Shown here one piece after another: positions 51,071 through 60,377 of a DNA stretch of 64,000 nt. The position numbers and the translations under genes are program-made. The DNA lies in the NCBI GenBank assembly GCA_023269585.1, contig JAHFTC010000004.1, positions 27,100 through 91,099 on the forward strand, given 5' to 3'. Within the stretch, counting starts at the first letter, position 1. Every line of letters begins with the position of its first letter. The notes under the pieces were generated by a model. It was not told where the DNA came from. It made no database searches and worked only from the letters and a program-made list of their open reading frames with translations. The DNA comes from Opitutaceae bacterium (lineage in GTDB: Bacteria > Verrucomicrobiota > Verrucomicrobiia > Opitutales > Opitutaceae).

Positions 51071-52579
51071 TCACACTGCATGCAGGGCGCTCTTGCTGAC
51101 GGCGAGGGCGGCTTCTTTCACAGCTTCGCTCATCGTGGGATGGGCGTGGATCGTGCGGGCGAGATCTTCGGCGCTGCCGCCGTAGCTCATGTGGGCAACG
51201 ACTTCGCTGATGAGCTCGCCGGCGCCGCGGCCGAGAATCTGCGCGCCGAGCAGGCGGTCGGTCTTGGCGTCGGCGATGAGCTTCACGAAGCCGTCCGCGG
51301 CGTCGGACGCGAGGGCGCGGCCGTTGGCGGCGAAGTTGAATTTTCCGACCTTCACCTCAATGCCCTTGGCCTTGGCGCCATCCTCGCCGAGACCGACGCC
51401 GGCGACTTCCGGATCGGTGTAGACGATGGCGGGCACGACGTCCCAATCGATGTGGCCGGCTTTGCCCGCGATCCATTCGGCGACGGCGACGCCATCCTCC
51501 TCGGCCTTGTGGGCTAGCATTGGCCCGGCCACGACGTCGCCGATGGCCCAGATGCCGGCGGCGCTGGTGCGGAGATGTCCGTCGACCTTGATGCGCTTCT
51601 TGTCGTCGAGTTCGACGCCGGCGGCGGCGAGGTTGAGGCCGTCGGTGAACGGCCGGCGGCCGACGGCGACGAGGACCTTGTCGGCGGGGAATTCGAGTGG
51701 CTTGCCATCCCGTTCGGCGGTGAGGATCGCGGCCGATGCGATTGCGGATTGCGGATTGCGGACTGCGGATTGGTCGGAGGAGGAGGCCGAGCTTTGGGAT
51801 TTGGAATCTGGAGTTTGGAATTTCACTCCCGTGACTTTCGCGCCGGTCTCGATCTTCAGGCCTTGCTTCTGGAGGAGGCGGGTGAAGTTGCGGACGATGT
51901 CGTCGTCGTAGGCGGCGACGATCTTCGGGAGAAACTCGAGCACGGTGACTTCGGCGCCGAGGCGGGCCCAGACGGAGCCGAGTTCGAGGCCGATGGCGCC
52001 GCCGCCGACCACGACGAGCTTTTTGGGCACGGCGGGGAAGGAGATGGCATCGTCGGAAGAGACGACGGTCTGGCCGTCGAATTTCAGGAAGGGCAATTCG
52101 ACTGGTGCGGAGCCGGTCGCGATGACGATGTGGGTCGCCGACAAGTCGGCGACGATTGCGGATTGCGGATCGCGGATTGCGGATTGTTCGGACGAAGTCG
52201 CGGTCACGCGCACAGTCTTCGGGCCGGTGAAGGCCGCCGTGCCGGTGAAGACGGTGATCTTGCGCGCCTTGGCGAGTTGGGCGATGCCGCCGGTGAGCTT
52301 GCCGACGACCGTATCCTTTTTCTTGAGCAACGCGGCGACGTCGATCTCGACGGAGCCGAGTTTGATGCCGCTCTCGGCCGCGTGGTGTTTGGCCCACGCG
52401 AAATGCTCGGTCGCGTTGAGCAACGCTTTCGACGGGATGCAGCCGACGTTGAGGCAGGTGCCGCCGAGGGCGGCGCGCTTGTCGACGAGTGCGACCTTCA
52501 GACCGAGTTGGGCGGCGCGGAACGCGCACACGTAGCCGCCGGGGCCGGCACCGAGGATGAGGACGTCGAAGGAGGACAT
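51071..52579 (-). CDS. lpdA: dihydrolipoyl dehydrogenase
   Basis: LILGAGPGGYVCAFRAAQLG, GGTCLNVGCIPSKALL, VVVGGGAIGLELGSVWARLG, HAHPTMSEAVKEAA. Contains two in-frame heptamer-array insertions. Confidence 0.95.
   Translation of the reverse strand: MSSFDVLILGAGPGGYVCAFRAAQLGLKVALVDKRAALGGTCLNVGCIPSKALLNATEHFAWAKHHAAESGIKLGSVEIDVAALLKKKDTVVGKLTGGIAQLAKARKITVFTGTAAFTGPKTVRVTATSSEQSAIRDPQSAIVADLSATHIVIATGSAPVELPFLKFDGQTVVSSDDAISFPAVPKKLVVVGGGAIGLELGSVWARLGAEVTVLEFLPKIVAAYDDDIVRNFTRLLQKQGLKIETGAKVTGVKFQTPDSKSQSSASSSDQSAVRNPQSAIASAAILTAERDGKPLEFPADKVLVAVGRRPFTDGLNLAAAGVELDDKKRIKVDGHLRTSAAGIWAIGDVVAGPMLAHKAEEDGVAVAEWIAGKAGHIDWDVVPAIVYTDPEVAGVGLGEDGAKAKGIEVKVGKFNFAANGRALASDAADGFVKLIADAKTDRLLGAQILGRGAGELISEVVAHMSYGGSAEDLARTIHAHPTMSEAVKEAALAVSKSALHAV
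51740..51820 (+). repeat. paired heptamer arrays inside lpdA, locus D
   Basis: gattgcg gattgcg gattgcg gactgcg gattgg (51740-51773), then tttggga tttggaa tctggag tttggaa (51793-51820); encodes FQTPDSKSQSSASSSDQSAVRNPQSAI. Confidence 0.93.
52154..52188 (+). repeat. heptamer array inside lpdA, locus E
   Basis: gattgcg gattgcg gatcgcg gattgcg gattgtt; encodes [12 protein letters not shown]. Confidence 0.93.
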
Positions 52580-52592
52580 GGGAGGAAGAAGT

Positions 52593-52620
52593 GAGTAGCG
52601 AGTAGCAGGTAGCGAGTAGG
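52593..52620 (+). repeat. heptamer array, GAGTAGC flavour, upstream of lpdA
   Basis: gagtagc gagtagc aggtagc gagtagg. Confidence 0.88.
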
Positions 52621-52717
52621 CGGAGGCCAACAACGAACCGGGCCGTAGCTGGAGGGCGAACTGTCTTGATGTGCGCGGTTGGCGGACGGCGGCGGAGCGC
52701 CGTCCCTACCTGGCGGA

Positions 52718-53989
52718 CTAGACGCCCAGCAGGAGGCGGGCGGGATCTTCGATGGCCTGTTTGATCTTCACGAGGAAGGTCACGGCTTCCTTGCCGTCGA
52801 CGAGGCGGTGATCGTAGCTGAGCGCCAGGTACATCATGGGGCGGATGACGACCTGGCCGTTGAGGGCGATCGGGCGGTCGTTGATGGCGTGCATGCCGAG
52901 GATGCCGCACTGCGGGGGATTGAGGATCGGCGTGGAGAGCAACGAACCGAAGGTGCCGCCGTTGGTGATCGTGAAGACGCCTCCGGTGAGATCGTCGAGG
53001 GCGATCTTGCCCTCGCGGGCCTTCACCGCGTACGCGGCGATGTCCTTTTCGATCTCGGCGAGACTCTTCGTGTCGCAGTCGCGGAGCACGGGGACCATCA
53101 GTCCGCGATCGGTGGAGACAGCGACGCCGACGTCGAAGAAGCTGTTCTGGACAATAGTGTCCCCGTCGAGGCTGGCGTTGACGGCGGGGACTTCGCGCAG
53201 CGCGTGCACGGCGGCCTTCACGAAGAGCGACATGAAACCGAGCTTCACGCCGTGGCGCTTGGTGAAGTCGTCCTGGTAGCGGGCGCGGAGGTCGCGCACG
53301 GCGGACATGTCCACCTCGTTGAACGTGGTGAGCATGGCGGTCTGGTTCTTCACCTGGACGAGGCGCTCGGCGATCTTGGCGCGCAAGGGAGTCATCTTGC
53401 GACGCGTCTGGCGGGCCGAGGATTGCGGATCGCGGATTGCGGATTGCGGATTGGACGGCGCGATCTCCGATTTTGGATTTTCGATCTTCGATTGGGCGGA
53501 CGCGGGCGCGGCGGTGGGGAGCGGAGCAGGAGCCGGTACGGCCGGCTTCTCGGCGGCGGCGAGCATGTCGCCCTTGGTGACGCGGCCGGCTTTGCCGGTG
53601 CCGGGGACGGTGGCGGGATCGATCTTGGTTTCCTCGGCGAGGCGGCGGACGGCTGGTGAAACCGGAGATGGGAGACCGGAGACCGGAGAGACGGAAGTCG
53701 GAACGGAGGTCGGCGGAGCGGCGGGAGTTTCCGGTTTCCGGTCTCCGCTTTCCGGTTTCGCGTCGATGGTGGCGACGACGGCGCCGATCTTCACCTCAGT
53801 GCCTTCGGCGATGGTGAGCGTGATCACGCCGTCGGCTTCGGCGGTGCCTTCGGAGGTGATCTTGTCGGTCTCCAACTCGAAGAGCGCCTGGCCTTTCTTC
53901 ACGGTGGCGCCGTTGGCGACGTGCCATTTCGCGAGGATGCCGGAGGCGATGGATTCACCGAGGGGCGGGATTTTGACTGGGAGAGACAT
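52718..53989 (-). CDS. sucB: 2-oxoglutarate dehydrogenase E2, dihydrolipoyl succinyltransferase
   Basis: Lipoyl domain [21 protein letters not shown]3-binding domain [28 protein letters not shown], catalytic [28 protein letters not shown]...[14 protein letters not shown]. Confidence 0.95.
   Translation of the reverse strand: MSLPVKIPPLGESIASGILAKWHVANGATVKKGQALFELETDKITSEGTAEADGVITLTIAEGTEVKIGAVVATIDAKPESGDRKPETPAAPPTSVPTSVSPVSGLPSPVSPAVRRLAEETKIDPATVPGTGKAGRVTKGDMLAAAEKPAVPAPAPLPTAAPASAQSKIENPKSEIAPSNPQSAIRDPQSSARQTRRKMTPLRAKIAERLVQVKNQTAMLTTFNEVDMSAVRDLRARYQDDFTKRHGVKLGFMSLFVKAAVHALREVPAVNASLDGDTIVQNSFFDVGVAVSTDRGLMVPVLRDCDTKSLAEIEKDIAAYAVKAREGKIALDDLTGGVFTITNGGTFGSLLSTPILNPPQCGILGMHAINDRPIALNGQVVIRPMMYLALSYDHRLVDGKEAVTFLVKIKQAIEDPARLLLGV
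53421..53496 (+). repeat. paired heptamer arrays inside sucB, locus F
   Basis: gattgcg gatcgcg gattgcg gattgcg gattgg (53421-53454) and gatctcc gattttg gattttc gatcttc gattgg (53462-53495). Confidence 0.93.
53658..53761. repeat. inverted pair of heptamer arrays inside the sucB linker
   Basis: gaaaccggagatgggagaccggagaccgg (53658-53686) matches the reverse complement of 53731-53759 at 25/29; right array gtttccg gtttccg gtctccg ctttccg gtttcgc. Confidence 0.88.
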
Positions 53990-54062
53990 GGAGGGAAGCC
54001 GGAGACGGGCGAGCGGAACGCGGAAAGGGGAGATGAACGGAGGCGGAGGAAAGTAGGATGGA

Positions 54063-54276
54063 ACCGCTAATGGACGCTAATCGACGCTAATGCGGAGGGG
54101 AACAGGCGGAGAGTTCGGAGTGATGAACCACTAATGCACACTAATGGACACTAATTCGGAAGGGCGGAGGCGGCGGATGAGGGGACCGCTAATGGACGCT
54201 GATCGACGCTAATTCGGAAGGAGTCGGAAACTCGGAGGAGGGAACCACTAAGGCACACTAATGAACACTAATTCGG
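54063..54276 (+). repeat. four period-10 arrays (CRCTAATGGA)3, spaced about 60 bp
   Basis: Units begin at 54063, 54127, 54185 and 54244: ACCRCTAATGNACRCTRATNGACRCTAATNCGG. Confidence 0.93.
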
Positions 54277-54350
54277 CGAGGCGCGAGGGGGCGTGTGCCT
54301 TAGCGGTCCCCATGGATCGTGGGCGGCAGTGGTGAAGTTCAGTGGTATTC

Positions 54351-54385
54351 GGAAATCGAAAATCGGAAATCCAAAATTGAGAATG
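54351..54385 (+). repeat. heptamer array, GGAAATC/GAAAATC flavour
   Basis: ggaaatc gaaaatc ggaaatc caaaatt gagaatg, abutting the sucA stop codon. Confidence 0.8.
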
Positions 54386-54386
54386 C

Positions 54387-57125
54387 TCAGAGGGTGAAGG
54401 CCTGCTGGAGGAGTGCGGCCTGCTCGAGTTTGTGGAGGGCGAGGGCGCCGACGGCGGGACTGGCGGAGGCGTCGCGGCCCGCGTAGACGGGCTTGCGGCC
54501 GAAGATCGCCTCGAGTTGCGGCGCGATGAACGTCCATGCGCCCATGTTCTGCGACTCGTCCTGGCACCAGACCAGTTTGGCTTTCGCGTACTGGGCGGCG
54601 AGCTGGACGAGGCGCTCGGTGTGGAGCGGATACAGCTGCTCGACGCGGACGATCGCGGTGCCGGTGGCGCCGCGCTTCGTGCGCTGGTCGACGAGGTCGT
54701 AGTAGACCTTGCCGGAGCAGAGGATCACGCGGTCGGCCTGCGCGGGCGCGGCCGGGTCGTCGATGATTTCCTGGAACTGGCCGGTGGTTAGCTCGTCGAG
54801 GTGGGAGATGGCGGCGGGATTGCGCAGGAGGCTCTTCGGCGACATGACGACGAGCGGCTTCCGGAAGTCGCGCTTCATCTGGCGGCGCAGGGCGTGGAAG
54901 ATCTGTGCGGGCGTGGTGAGGTTGCAGACCTGGATGTTGTTTTCGGCGCAGAGCTGGAGGAACCGTTCGAGCCGCGCGGAGGAGTGCTCGGGCCCCTGGC
55001 CTTCGTAGCCATGGGGCAGGAGCATCACGAGGCCGCTGTGGCGTTGCCACTTGGATTCGGCGGAGACGATGAACTGGTCGATGATGCTCTGGGCGCCGTT
55101 GCCGAAATCGCCGAACTGGGCCTCCCAGATGCAGAGCAGTTTCGGGAAATCGAGCGAGTAGCCGTAGTCGAAGCCGAGCACGGCCGCCTCGGAGAGCGAG
55201 GAGTTGTAGACGCAGAACTGCGCCTGGCCGGGCGCGAGGTTCTTGAGCGGCGAGAACTTCTCGTTGGTCTCGAGGTCGTTGAGCACGCAGTGGCGCTGGC
55301 TGAAGGTGCCGCGCTCGACATCCTGGCCGGAGAGGCGCACGGGAATGTTCTCGAGGAGCAAGGTGGCGAACGCCAGCGACTCGCCGGTGGCCCAGTCGAT
55401 TGGGTGGTTCTCCGTGAGGGATTTGGCGCGGGTGTCGAGCAGCCGCCGGATCTTCGGGTTCGGGCGGAAGGTCTCGGGCAGCGTGGTGAGGCCGCGCACG
55501 GCCTTTTCGAGCAGTCCGCGCGAGACGGCGGTGGGCGCCGGCGCGAACGAATAGGGCGGCTGGAAACGGCCGGTGGAGCCGGCGAGCTTGGCCTTGGCAT
55601 CGGCCTTGTCCTGCGCGGCCTTCTTGACCTTCGCGAGCGCCTCCTCGAGACCGGCGAGGTACTCGTTCTTCATCGCATCGGCCTCGGCCTGGGTGAGCAC
55701 GCCGGCGGCGACGAGTTTGCGGCTGTAGAGTTCGGAGATCGGCGGGTGCTCGGCAATCTTGCGGTAGAGCACGGGTTGGGTGAAGGCGGGCTCGTCGGCC
55801 TCGTTATGGCCGTGGCGACGGTAGCAATACATGTCGATCACCACATCGCGACCGAACTGCTGGCGGAACTCGAGGGCGAGCTCGGCGACCATGCAGACGT
55901 GTTCGGGGTGGTCGCCGTTCACGTGGAAGATCGGCGCCTCGATCATCTTGGCGATGTCGGTGCAATAGCGGCTGGAACGCGCCTCGGTCGGGTTGGTGGT
56001 GAAGCCGATCTGGTTGTTGATGACGACATGCACTGTGCCGCCGGTGCGGTAGCCGGGAAGCTGGGAGAAGTTGAGCGTCTCGGCCACGATGCCCTGGCCG
56101 GCGAAGGCGGCGTCGCCGTGGAGCAGGAGCGGGACGACCTTCTTGCGGTGCGGGATGTCGCCGAGCAGGCGCTGGCGGGCCCGGGCCTTGCCCTGCACGA
56201 CGGGATCGACGGCCTCGAGGTGCGAGGGGTTGGCGGCCAGGCGCAGGCCGACGGTGGCGCCGCCGGTGGTCGTGACCTCGGTGTCGTAACCGAGATGGTA
56301 CTTCACGTCGCCGTCGCCGGCCACGGTGTCGGGCAGATAGTTCTCGGAGAACTCCTCGAACATGAACTCGTAGCTCTTGCGGAAGATGCCGGCGAGCACG
56401 GTGAGGCGGCCGCGGTGGGCCATGCCCATGACGATCTCCTTCACGCCGAGGGCGGGGGAGAACTCCACGAGGGTGTCGAGCAGCGGGATGAGGGTCTCGC
56501 CGCCCTCGAGGGCGAAGCGTTTCTGGCCGAGGAAACGGGTGTGGAGGAAGCGCTCGAATGTCTCCGCCTTGTGGAGGCGCCGGAGGATGCGCAGCTGCTG
56601 CGCGCGCTCGAACGACGGCTGGTTGAAGACCGGCTCCATGCGCGACTGCAGCCAGCGGCGCACGTCGGTGTCCTGGATGTGGATATACTCGACGCCGACG
56701 TGGCCGCAGTACGTGCGGGCGAGGTTGGCGACGAGGTCGCGCAGCTTCATCGAGCCGCCGGAGAGGTAGTGGCCGACGTTGAACGGCCGCTCGAGGTCAT
56801 CCTCGCCAAGGCCGAACTCGGTCAACGACAGGCGCGGCGAAGGCGGCGGCGGCGGCGCCAGTGGATCGAGGTGGGCTTGGTGGTGGCCGATCGAGCGGTA
56901 GTGGAAGATGAGGCTGTCGACGCGCGCCTGCTTCTTCTCGGCGAGCGCGGCGTCGGTGTCACCCGGGGCGGCGAGGAGCGCGGCGGAGCCGCCATTGGCG
57001 GCGAGGGTGAAGCCCTCGAAGAAGGCGCGCCAGTGGGCGTCGACGGCGCCGGGATTGTCGAGCCAGCGCTGGTAGTATTCGTCGATGAGGTCGGCGTTGA
57101 ACGGGGTGGCGAACGAGGTGCTCAT
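54387..57125 (-). CDS. sucA: 2-oxoglutarate dehydrogenase E1 component
   Basis: FGMAHRGRLTVLAGIF-type MGMAHRGRLTVLAG, GDVKYHLGYDTEV, LAANPSHLEAVDPVVQGKARARQ, LLPHGYEGQGPEHSSARLERFLQL. Confidence 0.96.
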   Translation of the reverse strand: MSTSFATPFNADLIDEYYQRWLDNPGAVDAHWRAFFEGFTLAANGGSAALLAAPGDTDAALAEKKQARVDSLIFHYRSIGHHQAHLDPLAPPPPPSPRLSLTEFGLGEDDLERPFNVGHYLSGGSMKLRDLVANLARTYCGHVGVEYIHIQDTDVRRWLQSRMEPVFNQPSFERAQQLRILRRLHKAETFERFLHTRFLGQKRFALEGGETLIPLLDTLVEFSPALGVKEIVMGMAHRGRLTVLAGIFRKSYEFMFEEFSENYLPDTVAGDGDVKYHLGYDTEVTTTGGATVGLRLAANPSHLEAVDPVVQGKARARQRLLGDIPHRKKVVPLLLHGDAAFAGQGIVAETLNFSQLPGYRTGGTVHVVINNQIGFTTNPTEARSSRYCTDIAKMIEAPIFHVNGDHPEHVCMVAELALEFRQQFGRDVVIDMYCYRRHGHNEADEPAFTQPVLYRKIAEHPPISELYSRKLVAAGVLTQAEADAMKNEYLAGLEEALAKVKKAAQDKADAKAKLAGSTGRFQPPYSFAPAPTAVSRGLLEKAVRGLTTLPETFRPNPKIRRLLDTRAKSLTENHPIDWATGESLAFATLLLENIPVRLSGQDVERGTFSQRHCVLNDLETNEKFSPLKNLAPGQAQFCVYNSSLSEAAVLGFDYGYSLDFPKLLCIWEAQFGDFGNGAQSIIDQFIVSAESKWQRHSGLVMLLPHGYEGQGPEHSSARLERFLQLCAENNIQVCNLTTPAQIFHALRRQMKRDFRKPLVVMSPKSLLRNPAAISHLDELTTGQFQEIIDDPAAPAQADRVILCSGKVYYDLVDQRTKRGATGTAIVRVEQLYPLHTERLVQLAAQYAKAKLVWCQDESQNMGAWTFIAPQLEAIFGRKPVYAGRDASASPAVGALALHKLEQAALLQQAFTL

Positions 57126-57451
57126 GGTGCGGATCGCGAGACGCAGGGAATCAGGCCGCCGCCCCGTCGGCGCGGAGGGGCGCGGGGTGGGTTGGGTAGG
57201 TGGCGGCGGGGAGTTTCATGGAAGCGGGATAATCGTGGAAATCGGTCCGTTCCTCAATGGCGAGGAGGTGCGTCACCGCGTTTTGAAGTCCGGCTCATGG
57301 AGACGCGCATGGACCGGGGCGGGACTAATAGGCGGTCAGGGACGGGCTCGGCGCACGAGAAACAGCGGATCGCCCAGGCCGGTGCGCGGGCGTAAGGTGG
57401 AGCATTGGAGTTGGCAGAGCGGGACGAATCAGGATCGTGCGGGTGCGTACC

Positions 57452-57859
57452 ATGAGCAAATCCACCCGTATCGCCACCGACGGCTCCGGTTCCTCGCTGG
57501 GGCAGAATCCGTTTGGCGCACTCAGCGCGACCGGTCTCCCTCCGGGTGTCCCGTCCCCCGCGGCGCAAACGGGGAACGCGACCGGTGGGAAAGCCGCCGA
57601 GGCACCGAAGAAGAATCGCGGGCGCGTCGAGATCCGCCGCGAGACCGGCGGGCGCGGCGGCAAGACGGTGACGACCGTCTCCGGGTTCATGGGTATCGGC
57701 CTACCCGAGAAGGAGGAACTCGCGAAGAAGATCCAACGGGCCGCGGGCACCGGCGGCACGGTGAAGGACGGCCAGATCGAGATCCAAGGGGACAAGCGCG
57801 AGGTGGCGGCGAAGATTCTGCGCGAAGCCGGGTTCCAACCGGTGCTGGCGGGCGGGTAA
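57452..57859 (+). CDS. translation initiation factor SUI1/eIF1-like (YciH family)
   Basis: VEIRRETGGRGGKTVTTVSGFMGIGLPEKEELAKKIQRAAGTGGTVKDGQIEIQGDKREVAAKIL. Confidence 0.9.
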   Translation: MSKSTRIATDGSGSSLGQNPFGALSATGLPPGVPSPAAQTGNATGGKAAEAPKKNRGRVEIRRETGGRGGKTVTTVSGFMGIGLPEKEELAKKIQRAAGTGGTVKDGQIEIQGDKREVAAKILREAGFQPVLAGG

Positions 57860-57869
57860 CCGGTGGGGC

Positions 57870-57904
57870 GGTGGACGGTGGACTGTGGACGGTGGCCGGT
57901 TGAC
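57870..57904 (+). repeat. heptamer array, GGTGGAC flavour
   Basis: ggtggac ggtggac tgtggac ggtggcc ggttgac just after the SUI1 gene. Confidence 0.88.
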
Positions 57905-58066
57905 GGAGGGCGGGGCCGGCTGAGCGTCACACACTCCGCAGGGCAGTCGGCTGGGGGCGTGCCGGTGGTCTTCCGGATTCTCCCGTCTGGAGGGGAGAGG
58001 GAAATCGGCAACCGGTAAACGGAGACGAAAGACGGAAGCGAGGAAGCTTCGATGTGTGCAACCGCC

Positions 58067-59143
58067 TCAGCGGTACGCGGCCATGAAGTCCTGCGCCTGC
58101 AGCCACGCGATGAGCTCGTCGGCCATGGCGCGGGCGTCGGCGACGCGGGGATGCGGGCCGGACCAGTGGTTGAAGACGAAGTGATGAACCTTCGGATCGC
58201 CGGCCTCAAGTTGCTCGACGGCGGCAGTCCAGGCGCGTCGGAGATCTTCGTGCTTGGCGCCGCCGTGCATGCCGCCGCGCAGGATCACGATGTGGGCGGC
58301 CGGGTGGGCGGAGCGGATCGCACGCACGAGCGAAACGTAGCCGGCGGTGAACTCCGGCGCGGGAAAGGGGCGGTTGTTGACTGTCGTGAAGGACGCGTCG
58401 TTTTCGCCGAAGTTCACGCAGACGACATCAGGCGCCCACGTGGTGAGATCGGCGCGCGGCGAGGTGGCGACGGGGTAGACGCGATCCCAGGTTTGGCCGG
58501 CGAGCGGTTTCACCCAGCCGACGACGATGCCCATGCCGGAGACGGCGATGTTGCGGTAGTCGGCCGAGAAGGCGGCGGCGGTGAAGGCGGCGTAGCTGCG
58601 CGCGTTGTTGTGCGTGGAGCGGTCCGTCCACTGGTCTTCGCCCGGGTCCTCGTTGCAGGCGCCGGCGGTGATGGAATCGCCGATGAACTGGAGCTTGAGT
58701 TTGTAGTTGGGAGCGGCGGGCACCCAGGCGTGCATGCCATCGGCGATCTCGATGCCGAGGAAGCGCGCGTGGCCGGCCGACGCCTCGGAACGCTTGAAGA
58801 CCGTGAGCCGGTGGCGGCCGGGACCGAGCGGCTGGGGAAACTGGATGCGCAAGGGGCCGGCGTTGGTCACGCCGAACACGGCGGTGGTACCGTCGACCGT
58901 CACGTCGAAGAAGCTCTGGCCCTCGACTCCCTCGAAGCGCAGCCCGAGCGCGGGGCCCTCGAAGTCGATCGCAATCCGGCTGGCCTGCCAGACGACGACG
59001 GGGGCGGCGGGTCTCGTGGTGTCGAACCGGCCTTCGTAGCGGAAGCGGGAATCGTCGGCGGGGATGAGCTGCATCGTCGGGGCGGCCTGCGCGAGCAGGC
59101 CGCAGAGCGCGGTGGCGAGGAGGAAAAGGGAGCGGAGACGCAT
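58067..59143 (-). CDS. SGNH/GDSL esterase, carbohydrate esterase family 2-like
   Basis: Signal peptide, N-terminal jelly-roll, [46 protein letters not shown]. Confidence 0.82.
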   Translation of the reverse strand: MRLRSLFLLATALCGLLAQAAPTMQLIPADDSRFRYEGRFDTTRPAAPVVVWQASRIAIDFEGPALGLRFEGVEGQSFFDVTVDGTTAVFGVTNAGPLRIQFPQPLGPGRHRLTVFKRSEASAGHARFLGIEIADGMHAWVPAAPNYKLKLQFIGDSITAGACNEDPGEDQWTDRSTHNNARSYAAFTAAAFSADYRNIAVSGMGIVVGWVKPLAGQTWDRVYPVATSPRADLTTWAPDVVCVNFGENDASFTTVNNRPFPAPEFTAGYVSLVRAIRSAHPAAHIVILRGGMHGGAKHEDLRRAWTAAVEQLEAGDPKVHHFVFNHWSGPHPRVADARAMADELIAWLQAQDFMAAYR

Positions 59144-59253
59144 GCGGTCCGAGCACGGTTGAAGCGGCCGCGGCGCGAGGCAAATGCGGAGTTCGCCACG
59201 GGGGTGACTCTGCTCTTGCCGGGCTGCGGCACGGGGGGCAGCGTCGCCGAATC

Positions 59254-60345
59254 ATGGGCAGCAGTTTCGGCAAACTCTTCACGATCTCGACCTGGGGCGA
59301 AAGCCACGGGGGCGGTGTCGGTGTCGTCATCGACGGCTGCCCGCCGAACCTGCCGATCACGGTGGAGGAGATTCAGGCGGAGCTGGATCGCCGCCGGCCC
59401 GGGCAGAGCGACATCGTCACGCCGCGCAAGGAGGACGACAAAGTCACCGTGTTGAGCGGGGTGTTCGAGGGCCGCACGACCGGCACGCCGTTGGCGCTGC
59501 TGGTGGGCAACACCGACCAGCGCCCCGGCGCCTACGATGAGATGCGCGACAAGTTTCGTCCCTCGCACGCGGATTTCGCCTACCAGGCCAAGTATGGCAT
59601 TCGCGACCATCGCGGTGGCGGGCGCTCCTCGGCGCGCGAGACGATCGGCCGCGTGGCGGCCGGCGCCATCGCCCGCAAGCTGTTGGCGAAAGTTGGCGAC
59701 GTGGAGATCCGGGCGTATGTGACGCGGATCCACGACATCGCGGCGCCCGAGGTGACGCAGTTGCCCACGCTGGCCGAGGTCGAGGCGACCGCGGTGCGGT
59801 GCCCGCACGCCGCGACGGCCGCGCGGATGATCGAACGCATCAAGGCCGTGCGCGCCGAGGGCGACTCGGTGGGTGGCGTGATCGAGTGCCGGATTCGAAA
59901 CGTGCCCGCGGGGCTGGGCGAGCCGGTGTTTGATCGGCTCGAGGCCGATCTCGGCAAGGCGATGCTGTCACTGCCCGCCACGAAAGGTTTCGAGATCGGC
60001 AGCGGTTTCGCCGGTTCGCTGATGCGTGGTTCGGAGCACAACGATCTGTTCGAAGCCGGGGAGGGGCGCGTCCGCACGAAGACGAACCGCTCCGGCGGGG
60101 TGCAGGGCGGAATCAGCAACGGCGAGGAGATTGTCTTCCGTGTGGCCTTCAAGCCGACGGCCACGATCCTGCAGCCCCAGGCGACCGTCGATCGCGAGGG
60201 GCATGGCACCGAACTCGTGGGCCGCGGCCGGCACGATCCCTGTGTGGTGCCGCGCGCGGTGGTGATCGTCGAGGCGATGGCGGCGCTGGTGCTGGTCGAC
60301 CATTGGATGCGTCAGCACGCGCAACGCTCGGCGCTGCGGTTCTGA
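59254..60345 (+). CDS. aroC: chorismate synthase
   Basis: [66 protein letters not shown]. Confidence 0.97.
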   Translation: MGSSFGKLFTISTWGESHGGGVGVVIDGCPPNLPITVEEIQAELDRRRPGQSDIVTPRKEDDKVTVLSGVFEGRTTGTPLALLVGNTDQRPGAYDEMRDKFRPSHADFAYQAKYGIRDHRGGGRSSARETIGRVAAGAIARKLLAKVGDVEIRAYVTRIHDIAAPEVTQLPTLAEVEATAVRCPHAATAARMIERIKAVRAEGDSVGGVIECRIRNVPAGLGEPVFDRLEADLGKAMLSLPATKGFEIGSGFAGSLMRGSEHNDLFEAGEGRVRTKTNRSGGVQGGISNGEEIVFRVAFKPTATILQPQATVDREGHGTELVGRGRHDPCVVPRAVVIVEAMAALVLVDHWMRQHAQRSALRF

Positions 60346-60377
60346 CCGAGGCGGCTCAATCCTCGAAGACTTTCGCT

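Noticed and set aside
54063-54276. CRISPR array
   Set aside because: Spacing looks superficially regular, but repeats are internally periodic (decamers), imperfect and only four; spacer-like segments are similar low-complexity DNA; no cas genes.
54801-57395. 864-aa plus-strand ORF
   Set aside because: Antisense to sucA.
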